A DNA stretch of 64,000 nt from Protea cynaroides (taxonomy: Eukaryota > Streptophyta > Magnoliopsida > Proteales > Proteaceae), in contig CM053266.1 of the NCBI GenBank assembly GCA_028583415.1, positions 81,598,149 through 81,662,148 on the forward strand, in the 5' to 3' direction. Made by a program: the position numbers and the translations under genes. Under the pieces are notes generated by a model, which saw nothing but the letters and a program-made list of their open reading frames with translations, did no database searches and was not told where the DNA came from. Shown one piece after another: positions 10,477 through 20,022 of the stretch (position 1 is the stretch's first letter; each line of letters opens with the position of its first letter).

Positions 10477-12714
10477 TGTCACACCCCAATTCTACACCAT
10501 TCAGAACAGTGTGATGAACCATTAATAAACCAACGATTCAACCAGGATCTCTAATAGGCTTTGTCCGTTGAGAATAAAACCACACACATCCACAACCATA
10601 ATCAGAATAAATACATAATAGCGGAAGTCTTAATAATAAATGAACTGAGGAATCTAAATGTAATAATCAATAATAAAATATCAAGTTATGTTGTATTAAC
10701 TGAGACATAAGTAAATAAAATATCAAATTACATTTTCTTAATAATTCAAATAAAATCTAATCGAAAACGCATGCGTTGTACTCGCATGAAGAGTCATGCG
10801 TTTCCACGAAGTCTCCAGCTTCCATTGCAGCAACATGCCCATACACAGAAGTATTCATATAGTCTTCAACCGTGGTACCTGCATCATCAACTAAAAATAT
10901 TCGACGTCGAAAGGGTGAGCACACATCACGGCTCAGTGAGCAAACAAAACAATGCAACAAAACATATGCATGCAATCAATTCATATCTGTGGTTTGGTCT
11001 ATAAGTTTGCAATGTGCTATAGAAAGGTTCGGTGGCTGCCTCACCTCTATACACGAGTGTGTGAATCCGCCCAATGAAAACGGCACTGTCGTCCCACATG
11101 CACCCACCATCGACAATATACACCCCCTGAAAATGGCATGGCTGTACTGGTTGCCCACACCAACATGTAAGCCCCTGCTGGCGAGGGCTTGCAAACTGGG
11201 CTCGCAACTAACCAATCCTAATGTCAAACAGTGTATCCAAGGCCTCACCCTAGCATCCCTCAATACATCCATAGAGATAGAGCTAAGGCCCCCTGGCAGA
11301 GTCGAAGACCACACGATCCGAGACCACCTCCCCTGATACTCTACGACGTAATAGTTATGCTAAGGTAATGGCGATACGACGATGTCAGTGGACATGACTT
11401 GAGTAGAACCATGACACAATATACACCCCATGAAAATGGCATGGTGTACTGGTTGATACCATCCCCTACCCGCACCATATACAATAACCACACACATACA
11501 TTCACATGCCTATTCCTAGCATCATCATCATCATCATGTTATAAATAAATAGAATTAAATATGCATGAACAGTAATAGCAGGAATATTGGATGACATGCT
11601 GAATGCACATACAAGCATAGACGCATAGAATCAGTCATGGTATTGAACTCAAGAAATAAAAACAATTTATTATTAGCCAATTAGTTTAGGTCTTGTTCCC
11701 TCACCTTTGCTTGAGTGTTGATCCTCTTTCAAGCTTTAAAAATCCCTTTATATCAATAGGAAAACCTAACAAGTCAATAGATTTTGGTTAGAAGTCATTC
11801 CGACAAGTTTAGGCTTGTTTTTAAGCACGGGTCGCAGGGTGGGTCGCAGGTAGGGTAGCAGTATACATCGACCCCCAGGGTAGGGTCGATGCCAGGGTCG
11901 GATGTTCCATCGACCCTGGGTGCGACCACCCCTATTCTGGACTTCCCGAACATTGGGGATTTTCATTCTACAGTCCATTCTTTCACTTTTGGATCCTATG
12001 GCTTACTCCTCCCACAATCCATTCTAGGCTTGTTCTATGGCTTAGAACACTAGGTTTCTTCCTTACCTTGTCTACCATGATTTCTCCATGAATTTCATCG
12101 AAATCTTCCCATGGGTGTATGATTTGGGTTTCTCCTAGACCATACTCTCTTCATGAACTATTCTAAGTCTTAAACTATCAAATTGAAAGCTTGCCCATTC
12201 CTTAGATTTGCCGAGATTCAGAGATTTCTCTGAATTTTTCAAGTAGGTCTTCTTCTCTAACTTTTTTTCTCTTCTTCTTCTCTTCTCTTTCTCTCACTCT
12301 TAATTAAGGTTTCAAAAGGAGTGAAAGAGGCTTAGGGACGTCCTATTTATAGAGTAGAATCTTCAAAAATAAGTCCCATTGAGATTTGGAAGGAATCCCA
12401 TTGAAATTTGAAAAGTTTCCTATTTACGGTTTCTGTCGGCAACCAGGGGTCGATGAGGGGGTCGGAGGTCCCGTCAACCCCCAGTTCCTAAGTTGTCCGA
12501 CCCCTAGTGAAAAAATCAGGGGTCTGACTTCTATGTGAGGGGGGGTCGACCCTGCTGGTCTGGGTATGCGACCCTACCCTCATTTTTACTGTTTTTGGGT
12601 CAGTTTAGTACCTGGTTTCGCAATTTTCTTCATGCACTTGGTCCATTTGGCTCGACCATGATGGGTAGCCTGATACACGGTGGTAAGATCGGTTAGTTCG
12701 ATACGGGTCTTTCA
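10477..12714 (-). repeat. Tekay-like copy 2, left (3') LTR
   Basis: Starts TGTCACACCCC and ends GGGTCTTTCA. It contains the short conserved ORF at 10757-10975, an (ATC)n microsatellite near 11519, and GGGTCGA-rich blocks near 11820-11950 and 12440-12590. A TATTTATAGAG stretch at 12351-12362 reads as a TATA-like element on either strand (CTCTATAAATA on minus), placed upstream of the leader portion of the LTR in the sense direction. Confidence 0.92.
10757..10975 (-). CDS. conserved short LTR reading frame, 72 aa
   Basis: The frame starts MHAYVLLHCF and ends with DSSCEYNACVFD before a TAG. The second half, from DDAGT on, is the part conserved in the LTRs at 5046, 7642, 20303 and 63713. The first half is hydrophobic and Cys-rich and is not conserved in copy 1, so the true start may be downstream or spliced: a TTTTTAG...GATGCAGGT acceptor-like stretch precedes the conserved half. 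It lies in the element's sense strand near the leader end of the LTR. The product is unknown. Confidence 0.45.
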   Translation of the reverse strand: MHAYVLLHCFVCSLSRDVCSPFRRRIFLVDDAGTTVEDYMNTSVYGHVAAMEAGDFVETHDSSCEYNACVFD

Positions 12715-13100
12715 ACTCCCCCCTACTTATAAAAATTTCATCCTCGAAATTGTTCATACCTTCCGAGTCGAATAGATGAGGGTATTGCTTTCGCATAGCA
12801 TTCTCTTCTTCCCATGTGATTTCTTCTATATCCCTGCTTCTCCAAGTGACCTTAACATAATAAATGTCACGGTTGCGTAGTCGTTGCACCTTTCGGCTGG
12901 TGATTTCAGTTGGTGCTACTTCAAACGTCAAATCCTCAGTCAAATCAGGTAGATTTACTGTTAATACGTGCATTGGGTCTCTGACATACTTCTTCAATAA
13001 GGAAATATGAAATACGTCATGCACACTTGACATAGATGGTGGCAGTGCTAACTGGTAAGCCACTTTTCCACGCTTAGCTAGAATCTCATATGGTCCAACA
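12605..13100 (-). pseudogene. integrase C-terminus and chromodomain-like tail (Tekay copy 2)
   Basis: This is the end of the ORF 13339-12605. After RYVGPYEIL and SSVHDVFHISLLKKYVRDP comes a chromodomain-like tail with VQRLRNRDI, VKVTWR, EEITWEEE and MRKQYPHLF, which in Tekay chromoviruses is thought to guide insertion into heterochromatin. The frame ends FEDEIFISRG and runs through the PPT into the LTR. This tail is the main evidence for the lineage. Confidence 0.88.
12715..12725 (-). promoter_or_regulatory. polypurine tract
   Basis: On the minus strand AGGGGGGAGT lies directly before the 3' LTR, just after the FEDEIFIS coding end. This is the normal primer site for plus-strand DNA synthesis. 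Confidence 0.85.
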
Positions 13101-14289
13101 TATCTCGGACTTAATTTCCCTTTCTGTCCGAACCGTTTCAAACCTCGCATAGGTGACACTTTGAGGAATACCTTATCACCTACGGCGAATTCAAGGTCTC
13201 GGCGTCTAGTGTCTGCATATTGCTTCTGACGATTCTGAGCCGTTCTTACACTTTCCTTGATAATGTCGACTACTCGACAAGTCTCTTCAAGAAATTCTGG
13301 TCCAACAATACTACGTTCTCCAACTTCTTTCCAAAACAAATGAGTTCAACACTTCCTGCCATACAGTGCTTCATAGGGTGATATATGTATAGTAGCCTGA
13401 TAGCTATTGTTATAAGCGAACTCAATCAGTGGTAACTGTTCATCCCATGATCCTTTAAAATCAATTACACAAGCTCGGAGCATGTCTTCTAGAATCTGAA
13501 TTGTGCGCTCCGACTGTCCATCTGTCTGAGGATGGAATGCAGTGCTGAACTTCAATGTTGTACCCATAGCCTTCTGTAATCCTTCCCAAAACTTTGAAGT
13601 AAATCATGGATCTCTGTCGGACACAATGCTTTCAGGTACACCGTGTAATCTGACAATATTATCCACATACAACTTAGCTAACCTTTCCAGTGTATACTGA
13701 GGTCGAATAGCTATAAATCGAGCCATTTTAGTCAGTCTATCTACAATCACCCAAACTACGTCAACTACTCGGGGAGTCAATGGTAACCCTGTGACGAAGT
13801 CCATAGTGATCTGATCCCATTTTCATCTCGGGTTCCGTAACGGCCGTAATAAATCCTGCTGGTCTTTGTGGTTCAGCTTTCACCTTTTGACAATTTAGGC
13901 ATTGAGACACAAACTTGGCTATATCTACTTTCATTCCCCTCTACCAATATAATTTCTTTAGGTCATGATACATCTTTGTACTTCCAGGGTGTGTCGAATA
14001 GGCGGTGGTATGAGCTTCCTTCATTAGTCGGTGTCTAATGTCCAAACTTTCTGTTTCAGGTACACATATCCTTCCTTTGTACTTCAGTACCCTTTCATCA
14101 TCTAAGGAGAACTCAGGAGTAATCCTACCTTTTTCGATGTCTTCTTGTACCGTTCTTAGATAAGGGTCTGATTTAATCGCTGTTTTCACTTCATCAAGTA
14201 TATCGGGTACAATCTTCAATGTGGCAAACATATTTGTAAACTGATGGATAAACCTTTGGTTGGTTGATTCACCCAGTACATCTATCACA
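13101..14289 (-). pseudogene. Tekay-like integrase, zinc finger and core
   Basis: The zinc-finger region lies in 14288-13941 (HTTAYSTHPG, then a broken Cys pair). The catalytic core is in 13804-13346 with Asp in VIVDRLTK (residue 22), Asp in SDRDP (residue 63) and Glu in DGQSERT. All three DDE positions are still visible. A CGA-to-TGA type stop follows SDRDP at 13602-13604, another break follows LKKLYW, and a third separates the core from the C-terminal ORF. The protein cannot be made whole. Confidence 0.88.
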
Positions 14290-14759
14290 AACTATTCGTT
14301 ACAATAATTGAACACTCTTCCGGTAGTACACAGTGCAGCAGTGGTGCTAACCTCTTCTGGAGATTTCATCATTGCCTTTCTACTCAGTGCATCCGTAACC
14401 ACATTAGCTTTTCCCGGATGATACTGGATATCACAATCATAGTCTTTCAATAGTTCCAGTCATCTTCTTTGTCTCATATTCAACTCCTTCTGATTAAAGA
14501 GGTAAGTAAGACTTTTATGATCTGATTTAATCTGAAATTTCTCTTCGTACAAGTAATGTCTCCATATTTTGACAGCATGTACTATTGCTGCTAATTTCAA
14601 ATCATGAGTGGGATAGTTCTTCTCATGTGTCTTCAATTGTCTTAAGGCATAAGCAATTACTTGTTCTTCTTGCATAAGTACACATCCTAATCCCAGTCCT
14701 GACGCATCAGTGTACAAAATAAATGGCTGTCCTAGAATCGAAATGGTCAAGATTGGAGC
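14290..14759 (-). pseudogene. Tekay-like RNase H, catalytic Glu lost
   Basis: The open frame 14750-14460 has LYTDASGLGLG, then THDLKLAAIV where the family has HDLE, and SDHKSLTYL. The two Asp positions remain but the catalytic Glu is Lys (residue 52), a G-to-A change on the coding strand. RNase H activity would be abolished even if the frame were open. A stop follows NMRQRR. Confidence 0.85.
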
Positions 14760-15560
14760 TTATATCAATCTAGGCTTCAATGTTTGGAAACTCTTCTCGC
14801 ATTTATCAGTCCACACAAACTTTTCGCCCTTCTTAGTCAAACTGGTAAGAGGTACGGCAATTCGGGAATAGTCTTCCACAAATCGTCGATAATACCAAGC
14901 TAGACCTAAGAAACTTCTAATTTCTGCAACGCTCTTCGGTGCTTCCCACTTTACAATAACCTCGATCTTGCTAGGATCCACTTTAATTCCTTTAGCGGAT
15001 ACAACATGGCCTAGAAATGCGACTCCTTTTAGCCAAAACTCACACTTTGAAAATTTAGCGTAGAGCTTCTCCTTCCGTAATCGCTGCAGAGCGGCGTTTA
15101 GATTCTTAATATGAGTTTCCTCGTCTTTGGAGTAGACCAATATATCATCGATGAATACAATAACCGACGTATCCAACATATCGTGGAATACCCGATTCAT
15201 AAGTTCCATAAAGGTTGCTGGTGCGTTCGTCAATCCGAAAGACATGACTAAAAATTCATAATGTCCATATCTAGTCCTGAGTGCTGTCTTGGGGATATCA
15301 CCATCCTTAATCTTCAACTGATGGTAGCCTGAGTGAAGATCGATCTTGGAGAACACTTTGGCACCTTGCAACTGATCGAACAAGTCATCGATCCGAGGCA
15401 ATGGATACCGATTCTTGATTGTCAGTTTATTTAGTTCTCGGTAGTCTATACACAATCGAACGCTACCGTCTTTCTTCTTCACGAATAATACTGGCGCTCC
15501 CCATGGTGATATGCTAGGTCAGATGTAGCCCTTGTCCAGCAGTTCTTGTAGTTGTACTTT
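14760..15560 (-). pseudogene. Tekay-like reverse transcriptase
   Basis: The largest open piece is 15482-14760, 240 residues. It has KKKDGSVRLCIDYRELN, SKIDLHSGYHQ (first catalytic Asp at residue 48), SFGLTNAPATFM and VFIDDILVYSK (catalytic FIDD at residues 110-113), then the connection HVVSAKGI and RSFLGLAWYYRRFV. The RT core itself is intact, but a stop lies just upstream (near 15523) and a frameshift precedes it, so it is not joined to protease. Confidence 0.9.
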
Positions 15561-16258
15561 TAATTCCTTTAATTCAGTAGGAGCCATTTCGATAAGGTGC
15601 TTTAAATATTGGTGCGGCTCCAGGTATCAAATCTATAACAAACTCTGTAGCGCGGTCAGGTGGTAACCCTGGTAGTTCTTCAGGAAATACATCTGGATAG
15701 TCACACATGACATCAGTATCCTCCATTCGTGGTGCTTCTTTGGTAAGATCGACCACAGATACTAAATACCTAACTGCTCCTTTCTCAAGGCACTTCCTAG
15801 CCTTTAATGCAGAGAGTATGAGCTTTCGTTTACGGGGAAGTTTGGTTCTCGAAAAACTAAACTCTGCTCCTTCTTTGTCTTTAAATGTCAGCTTCTTTTC
15901 GGCACACAATAGGTTTGCAGAATGCCGAGCTAACCAGTCCATTCCCAAGATGACGTCAAACTCTGCCATCTCAAGTTGGATCAAGGTTGCATCCAAGTCT
16001 TTTCATCAATAAGAACTAGACATGGTCCATAACCTTTTTCTAACTCCACTTCTAATCCTATAGGCAATCGTACAAGCAGTTTGTAGTCTAAGGATTTGAG
16101 GGATAGATTTAGCTTCTTTCCAAATGACACAGATATAAAAGAATGAGTAGCTCCTGAATCAAAGAGTACTCTGGCGGGAATGCCATTAATAGGTACGATA
16201 CCTGTGACCACATCAGGCGATGCGGCAGCATCCTCGGATGTAACCGCGTAAACTCTGC
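15561..16258 (-). pseudogene. Tekay-like aspartic protease and linker
   Basis: The protease active site DSGATHSF is intact at about 16160-16137, within the ORF 16517-15981. A frameshift near 15990 moves coding to the ORF 15996-15574, which has FDVILGMDWL and the linker GLPPDRATEFVIDL. The RT side is then lost by another frameshift near 15585. Fused gag-pol organisation is normal for this lineage. Confidence 0.85.
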
Positions 16259-17468
16259 CTTGTTGTAGTTGCTTCTTGGGCTTAGTATACTCCCTTGCCA
16301 TATGCCCTACTTGATTGCAGTTAAAACATCTTATTGCTTCAATGACTTGCTTTTGTTGTTGTGGAGCTGCGGGGGTAGTCTTGGCTGCAGCATCAAAGCC
16401 TTGAGTACGGAAGGGTTTGAATACCTTGGTGTTTCCTCCGTTGTAAAAATTTCCATTAGGCCTTTTGATTCCCCTATTTTGAGCAAAGTAGCTCTCTTTC
16501 TGACTTGACTCTATCACTCAAGCAATTTGTGCCGCTTCATTATAGATTTTCTTTTCAAGTCCCAGAACATGTTCGTGGATACTTCCCCTAAGTCCCATGA
16601 TGAACCTTTGGGTCTTGGTGTCTTCTACCTGCATACTGACTGGTGCGAAGAAAAACAGCTCCTCATAACGCTGTTGGTATGCATCGACAGTCATCTGTCC
16701 CTGATATAGACTCAGGAACTCCTTTTCCATGGAATCTCTGAAACTTCTAGGAAAGTACTTCTCAAAGAATACTTCTTTATAAATATCCCAAGTCAGCTGG
16801 GCGTGCTTCGTTAATAAATATGTCCTGGTAGACCTCCACCATTGGTGTGCGTCTCCTTTCAGTATAAAGGTGGCACACAATACTTTCTTTTCTTCATTTA
16901 CTGTCATCATCATAAAATTTCTTTTCATTTCGTCAACCCAGTGTGCTAGCCATAAAGGGTCTGCTGGCTTACCATTAAATTCTTTGGGCTTCATTTTCAG
17001 CAAACGCTCCACCAGTCTGGAGTGGTCTAGTTGTTGCGGGACATACGCCCTATACATAGGTGGTTGGTGTTGATATCCACCTTGAGCTACCTCAGGATTC
17101 TGCACTTGAGCCTGCATGATGGGAGTCTGAGGTGCGTGGGGTACTGTGTTACTTCCCCCTGGTACCGTGCTTGCCTATCCTGCTGGCATTGGTGGTGTCT
17201 GTGCAGCTGGAAAAGTCATGCCTATGGCAGCTTGCATAGTAGCTTGTGCCTGTTGCATTTTCTGCAGTTGTTGGGCCAAGTTCATTACGACTATAGCCAG
17301 GTCTGTAGGTGGAGCTGGCAGATTTGTAGGATTTGTCTACCCATTAATTACAGACGGTGCTGTGTTCATATTCCCCTGTGTTTCTGGGTGTATCTGGCTG
17401 TCTTCCCCCACATGTGGTGGTGGTGGGATAGAGTTACGGCTTCGTCTGGTCACTCTGCATCCAGCCAT
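16259..17468 (-). pseudogene. Tekay-like gag with broken zinc knuckle
   Basis: The gag probably starts at the ATG at 17468 (MAGCRVTRRSRN), then runs through proline/glutamine-rich sequence with two stops (near 17340 and 17178). The capsid ORF is 17117-16518, with KPKEFNG, GDAHQWW, FFEKYFP and EFLSLYQGQMTVDAY. A CGA-to-TGA type stop follows NEAAQIA. The nucleocapsid zinc knuckle at about 16328-16287 is CFNCNQVGHMAREY, in which the final Cys of CX2CX4HX4C has become Tyr. Confidence 0.87.
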
Positions 17469-17589
17469 TATCTGATCCGGTAGTGGGAATGCCTGAAAAT
17501 CATAGAACACGTGAGGAATTCATTGTATACTTCATTCTCATATTTTAAAACCACGAACAAATGCAAATTTTGAATTTTTTAGATCATTC

Positions 17590-17830
17590 TGTCGAAAATA
17601 CTGTATTTTCACTGCAGGGTCGATGGTGGGGGTCGATGGATGTTTGACCCTCAGTCTGCGACCCTGAGGAATCATTGATTCTTCCCGAGATGATGAGGGG
17701 GTCGGAGGATGTCCAACCCAGGGTGCGACCCCCGGTTCTCTGTCAGATTACCGAGAGCCGAGGGTCGATGAGGGGGTCGGAGGGGGGGTCGGATGTCTTG
17801 GTCGAATTCTCCGACCCTCGGACCAAAAAT
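17590..17830. promoter_or_regulatory. GGGTCGA-rich repeated block upstream of the antisense gene
   Basis: GGGTCGA, GGGGTCGGA and CGACCC motifs recur many times in direct and inverted order. The same motif family forms blocks in the LTRs (8740-8870, 11820-11950, 12440-12590, 21380-21490, 22000-22110). Here the block lies about 150 bp before the inferred first exon of the antisense gene, where a promoter would be expected. Its regulatory role is inferred. Confidence 0.4.
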
Positions 17831-17975
17831 CAGATTTTTATTTCCGATTTTGAATCCATTTCTCATTCTTCCTCCTCCTTTCCGACTCGATTCGTCCCTC
17901 TAAGTTGCTACAGTGCCAACTCGGACTCTTAGGTGCTTTTTGCTTCCTATTTCGACGTCCACACCTCGTCTACAG

Positions 17976-18416
17976 GTATGTTCTCTACATTTTCATGTTT
18001 TTAGGTTTTCTTAGCTAGGTTTTTGCCCATTTAACTCGTTTTCTTCAAATTAAACTTTTTTCAATCGTAAAAATTTGATTTTTATTGGGGGCTTTTGTTG
18101 TTGGTGTCTCAAGGAACGAAAACCCTCAAAAATATTTGAGTTTCGTTGGTTTGTTATCGAGAAACTTGAATTTTTCTATTTTTGCCCTAATTTGTCGAGA
18201 TTTTTGAATTTCTTGAAATTTCTTCAAATTCGATCTCTTTAAATGAAATTTCCAACTGTATGAGTCTTGCAGGATTGTTTAAAACCTTTATAAGTCCTCC
18301 TGCCCATGTGTATGGGTGAAAAGTGAGGTTTTGACCAATTTACGTCGTTATACTGCCGAAATTTTCGGGTTTTTCATCTTTACTAACCCAATATCTGTTT
18401 CTCTTTGTTTTTGCAG
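17976..18416 (+). other. inferred 5'-UTR intron of the antisense gene
   Basis: The sequence CTACAG|GTATGTTC at the left and TTTGTTTTTGCAG|ATACT at the right are strong plant splice sites enclosing 441 bp that are T-rich. The putative start codon follows six bases after the acceptor, at 18422. The layout resembles many plant genes with a leader intron. Confidence 0.65.
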
Positions 18417-18421
18417 ATACT

Positions 18422-19737
18422 ATGGCTCGTACCAAACTACCCAGGGTTCATGACCCAGTCCGCTTCCGTTCTAACAAGGCGGAGACACAGTATGCCCGCT
18501 ATTCTCGTAAGAAGGTAGAGGGAGGTCGTCGGGTAGACTTAGCTAGCCTGGCATTGTTCGACGTAGAGCGGCTTTTGGTGACATGGGTTAGCTTCCTGTG
18601 ATCACCTATGACGCCTGCACTCGGCCGGACTTAGTGAGACAGTTCTATTGTAATCTTCGGGTGGTGGGAGATTACAATGATACAGAGAGGGGCAGAGAGC
18701 TTCGGATCACCAGCTACGTCAAGGGGGTCGAGATTTCATTCGATTATCGGCAGCTGGCCGACTTGTTGGGCATTTCATATGATGGCTCCTTGGTGTTCTG
18801 CGCTCCTGGAGAGCCCCAGTTCTTTTCATTGGAGATGAAAGCTGAGATTGACTACCAGATCATCAGAGAGGATCGCTGGGAGATGAAAGCGATCTATCTT
18901 CGTCCAGAGCCTCGGGTGTACTACAAGATTATCCAGTACAACCTGATACCTCAGAGTGGGCATTACGAGAGGGTCTCTCAGTTGACCCAGTATCTATTGT
19001 ACTGTATCTGCACTAGGCAGCCCGTCTGCCTTCCTTACATCATCATGCGGACGATGATCAGCGCTATATTGCCCAGTCATACTGGCAACCTGCCATATGG
19101 ACGCATGATCTCTATGCTACTGACCCGCTTGGGTGTTGACATGACGGATGAGAGGATTCAGGAGAAATTTTTCTCATCACCTTTGGATTGGGAGGCCATC
19201 TGCAAGATGGGCATGCGGGATTCCCAGGTTAGCGACGAGGAGAGGAACGCTCTGATGCGTCCACGTACTCGAGTGGAGATGGCTGACGCTGAGGCAGTAG
19301 CAGCAGCAGCAGCAGCCGCTGGAGTAGGGGTTCATGGGGGTGATGGTGATTGTTTGTACATGGATGTGGATGCCATACCTCCTTCATCACCTACTCATGC
19401 TACAGGAGCTGGTCCTTCTTATTCAGCTGGTCCTTCGTATGCGGCTGGTCCTTCATATACACCTTCTGACGACATGATGGGGATATTGCATGAGATACTA
19501 GAGGCTCAGCGCATGTCTGATTTGAGGATGGGAGAGCTTCTAAAGGCTCAGCGCTTGTCCGATCAACGGGTGGGAGAGCTTAGGGATGCTCAGCGCGTAA
19601 CTGACCAGCGGGTGGCTGATCTCACAGCTAATCTTCAGACGACCCAGACTCAGATAGCTTGGTTGACTAGAGTCTATGCTGAGGACTATGATAAAGACCG
19701 TGAGGCACCGCCTGCCCCATCACCACCAGCTTCTTGA
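18422..19737 (+). pseudogene. antisense ORF in the Tekay leader, plant-transposon-domain-like protein
   Basis: This gene lies between the 5' LTR and gag, opposite to the element's own genes. It starts MARTKLPR at 18422, six bases after a strong splice acceptor. The frame is lost near 18577-18590 by an apparent one-base loss plus a TAG, and resumes as an open frame to TGA at 19737 (379 residues from 18598). The N-terminal part, with RFRSNKAETQYAR, FDVERLL and YDACTRPDLVRQFYCNL, resembles the putative plant transposon protein domain known from antisense ORFs of Ty3/gypsy elements. The C-terminal part has an Ala run, three AGPSY repeats and repeated coiled-coil-like units (AQR-x-(S/T)-D-x-R-(V/M)). 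The function is unknown. Confidence 0.7.
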
Positions 19738-20004
19738 TGTATTTCTTTTATCTTTCTTTTTGTACTTCAGTGTAACTGTCCGAGTTGTGGACTGTACTCT
19801 GCTTTAGTCATGTATATATACGTTTGTTCTTCTTTTGGTTGTATATAAATTTGTTTCTCATTTAATAGATGCATTATTCTCTTTCAATTTTGTCACAAAC
19901 AACATAGATGCTTATGGTGTGTTATTATTACATCTTTTAAATTTTTATCCTATCTCAGTTCATGAACTTTTATGGAAGTATACTAGTTTAACAGACAGGG
20001 CCTG

Positions 20005-20019
20005 AGAGCTCTGATACCA
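20005..20019 (-). promoter_or_regulatory. primer binding site, initiator tRNA-Met
   Basis: The reverse complement reads TGGTATCAGAGCTCT three bases inside the 5' LTR. This matches the 3' end of plant initiator tRNA-Met and fixes the element's sense as minus. Confidence 0.92.
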
Positions 20020-20022
20020 AGT

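Noticed and set aside
11766..11978. Frames of 60-150 aa in the LTRs (for example 10872-11336, 11766-11978, 21319-21531)
   Set aside because: They repeat because the LTRs repeat, lie in LTR DNA, and are not kept between LTR families, unlike the short ORF near 10757.
16269..17483. Plus-strand frames over the Tekay gag as genes
   Set aside because: They are antisense shadows of gag, which is supported by capsid and zinc-knuckle motifs on the minus strand.
20005..20019. tRNA-Met-like sequence as a tRNA gene
   Set aside because: Only the 3' acceptor complement is present, directly inside an LTR. It is a primer binding site.
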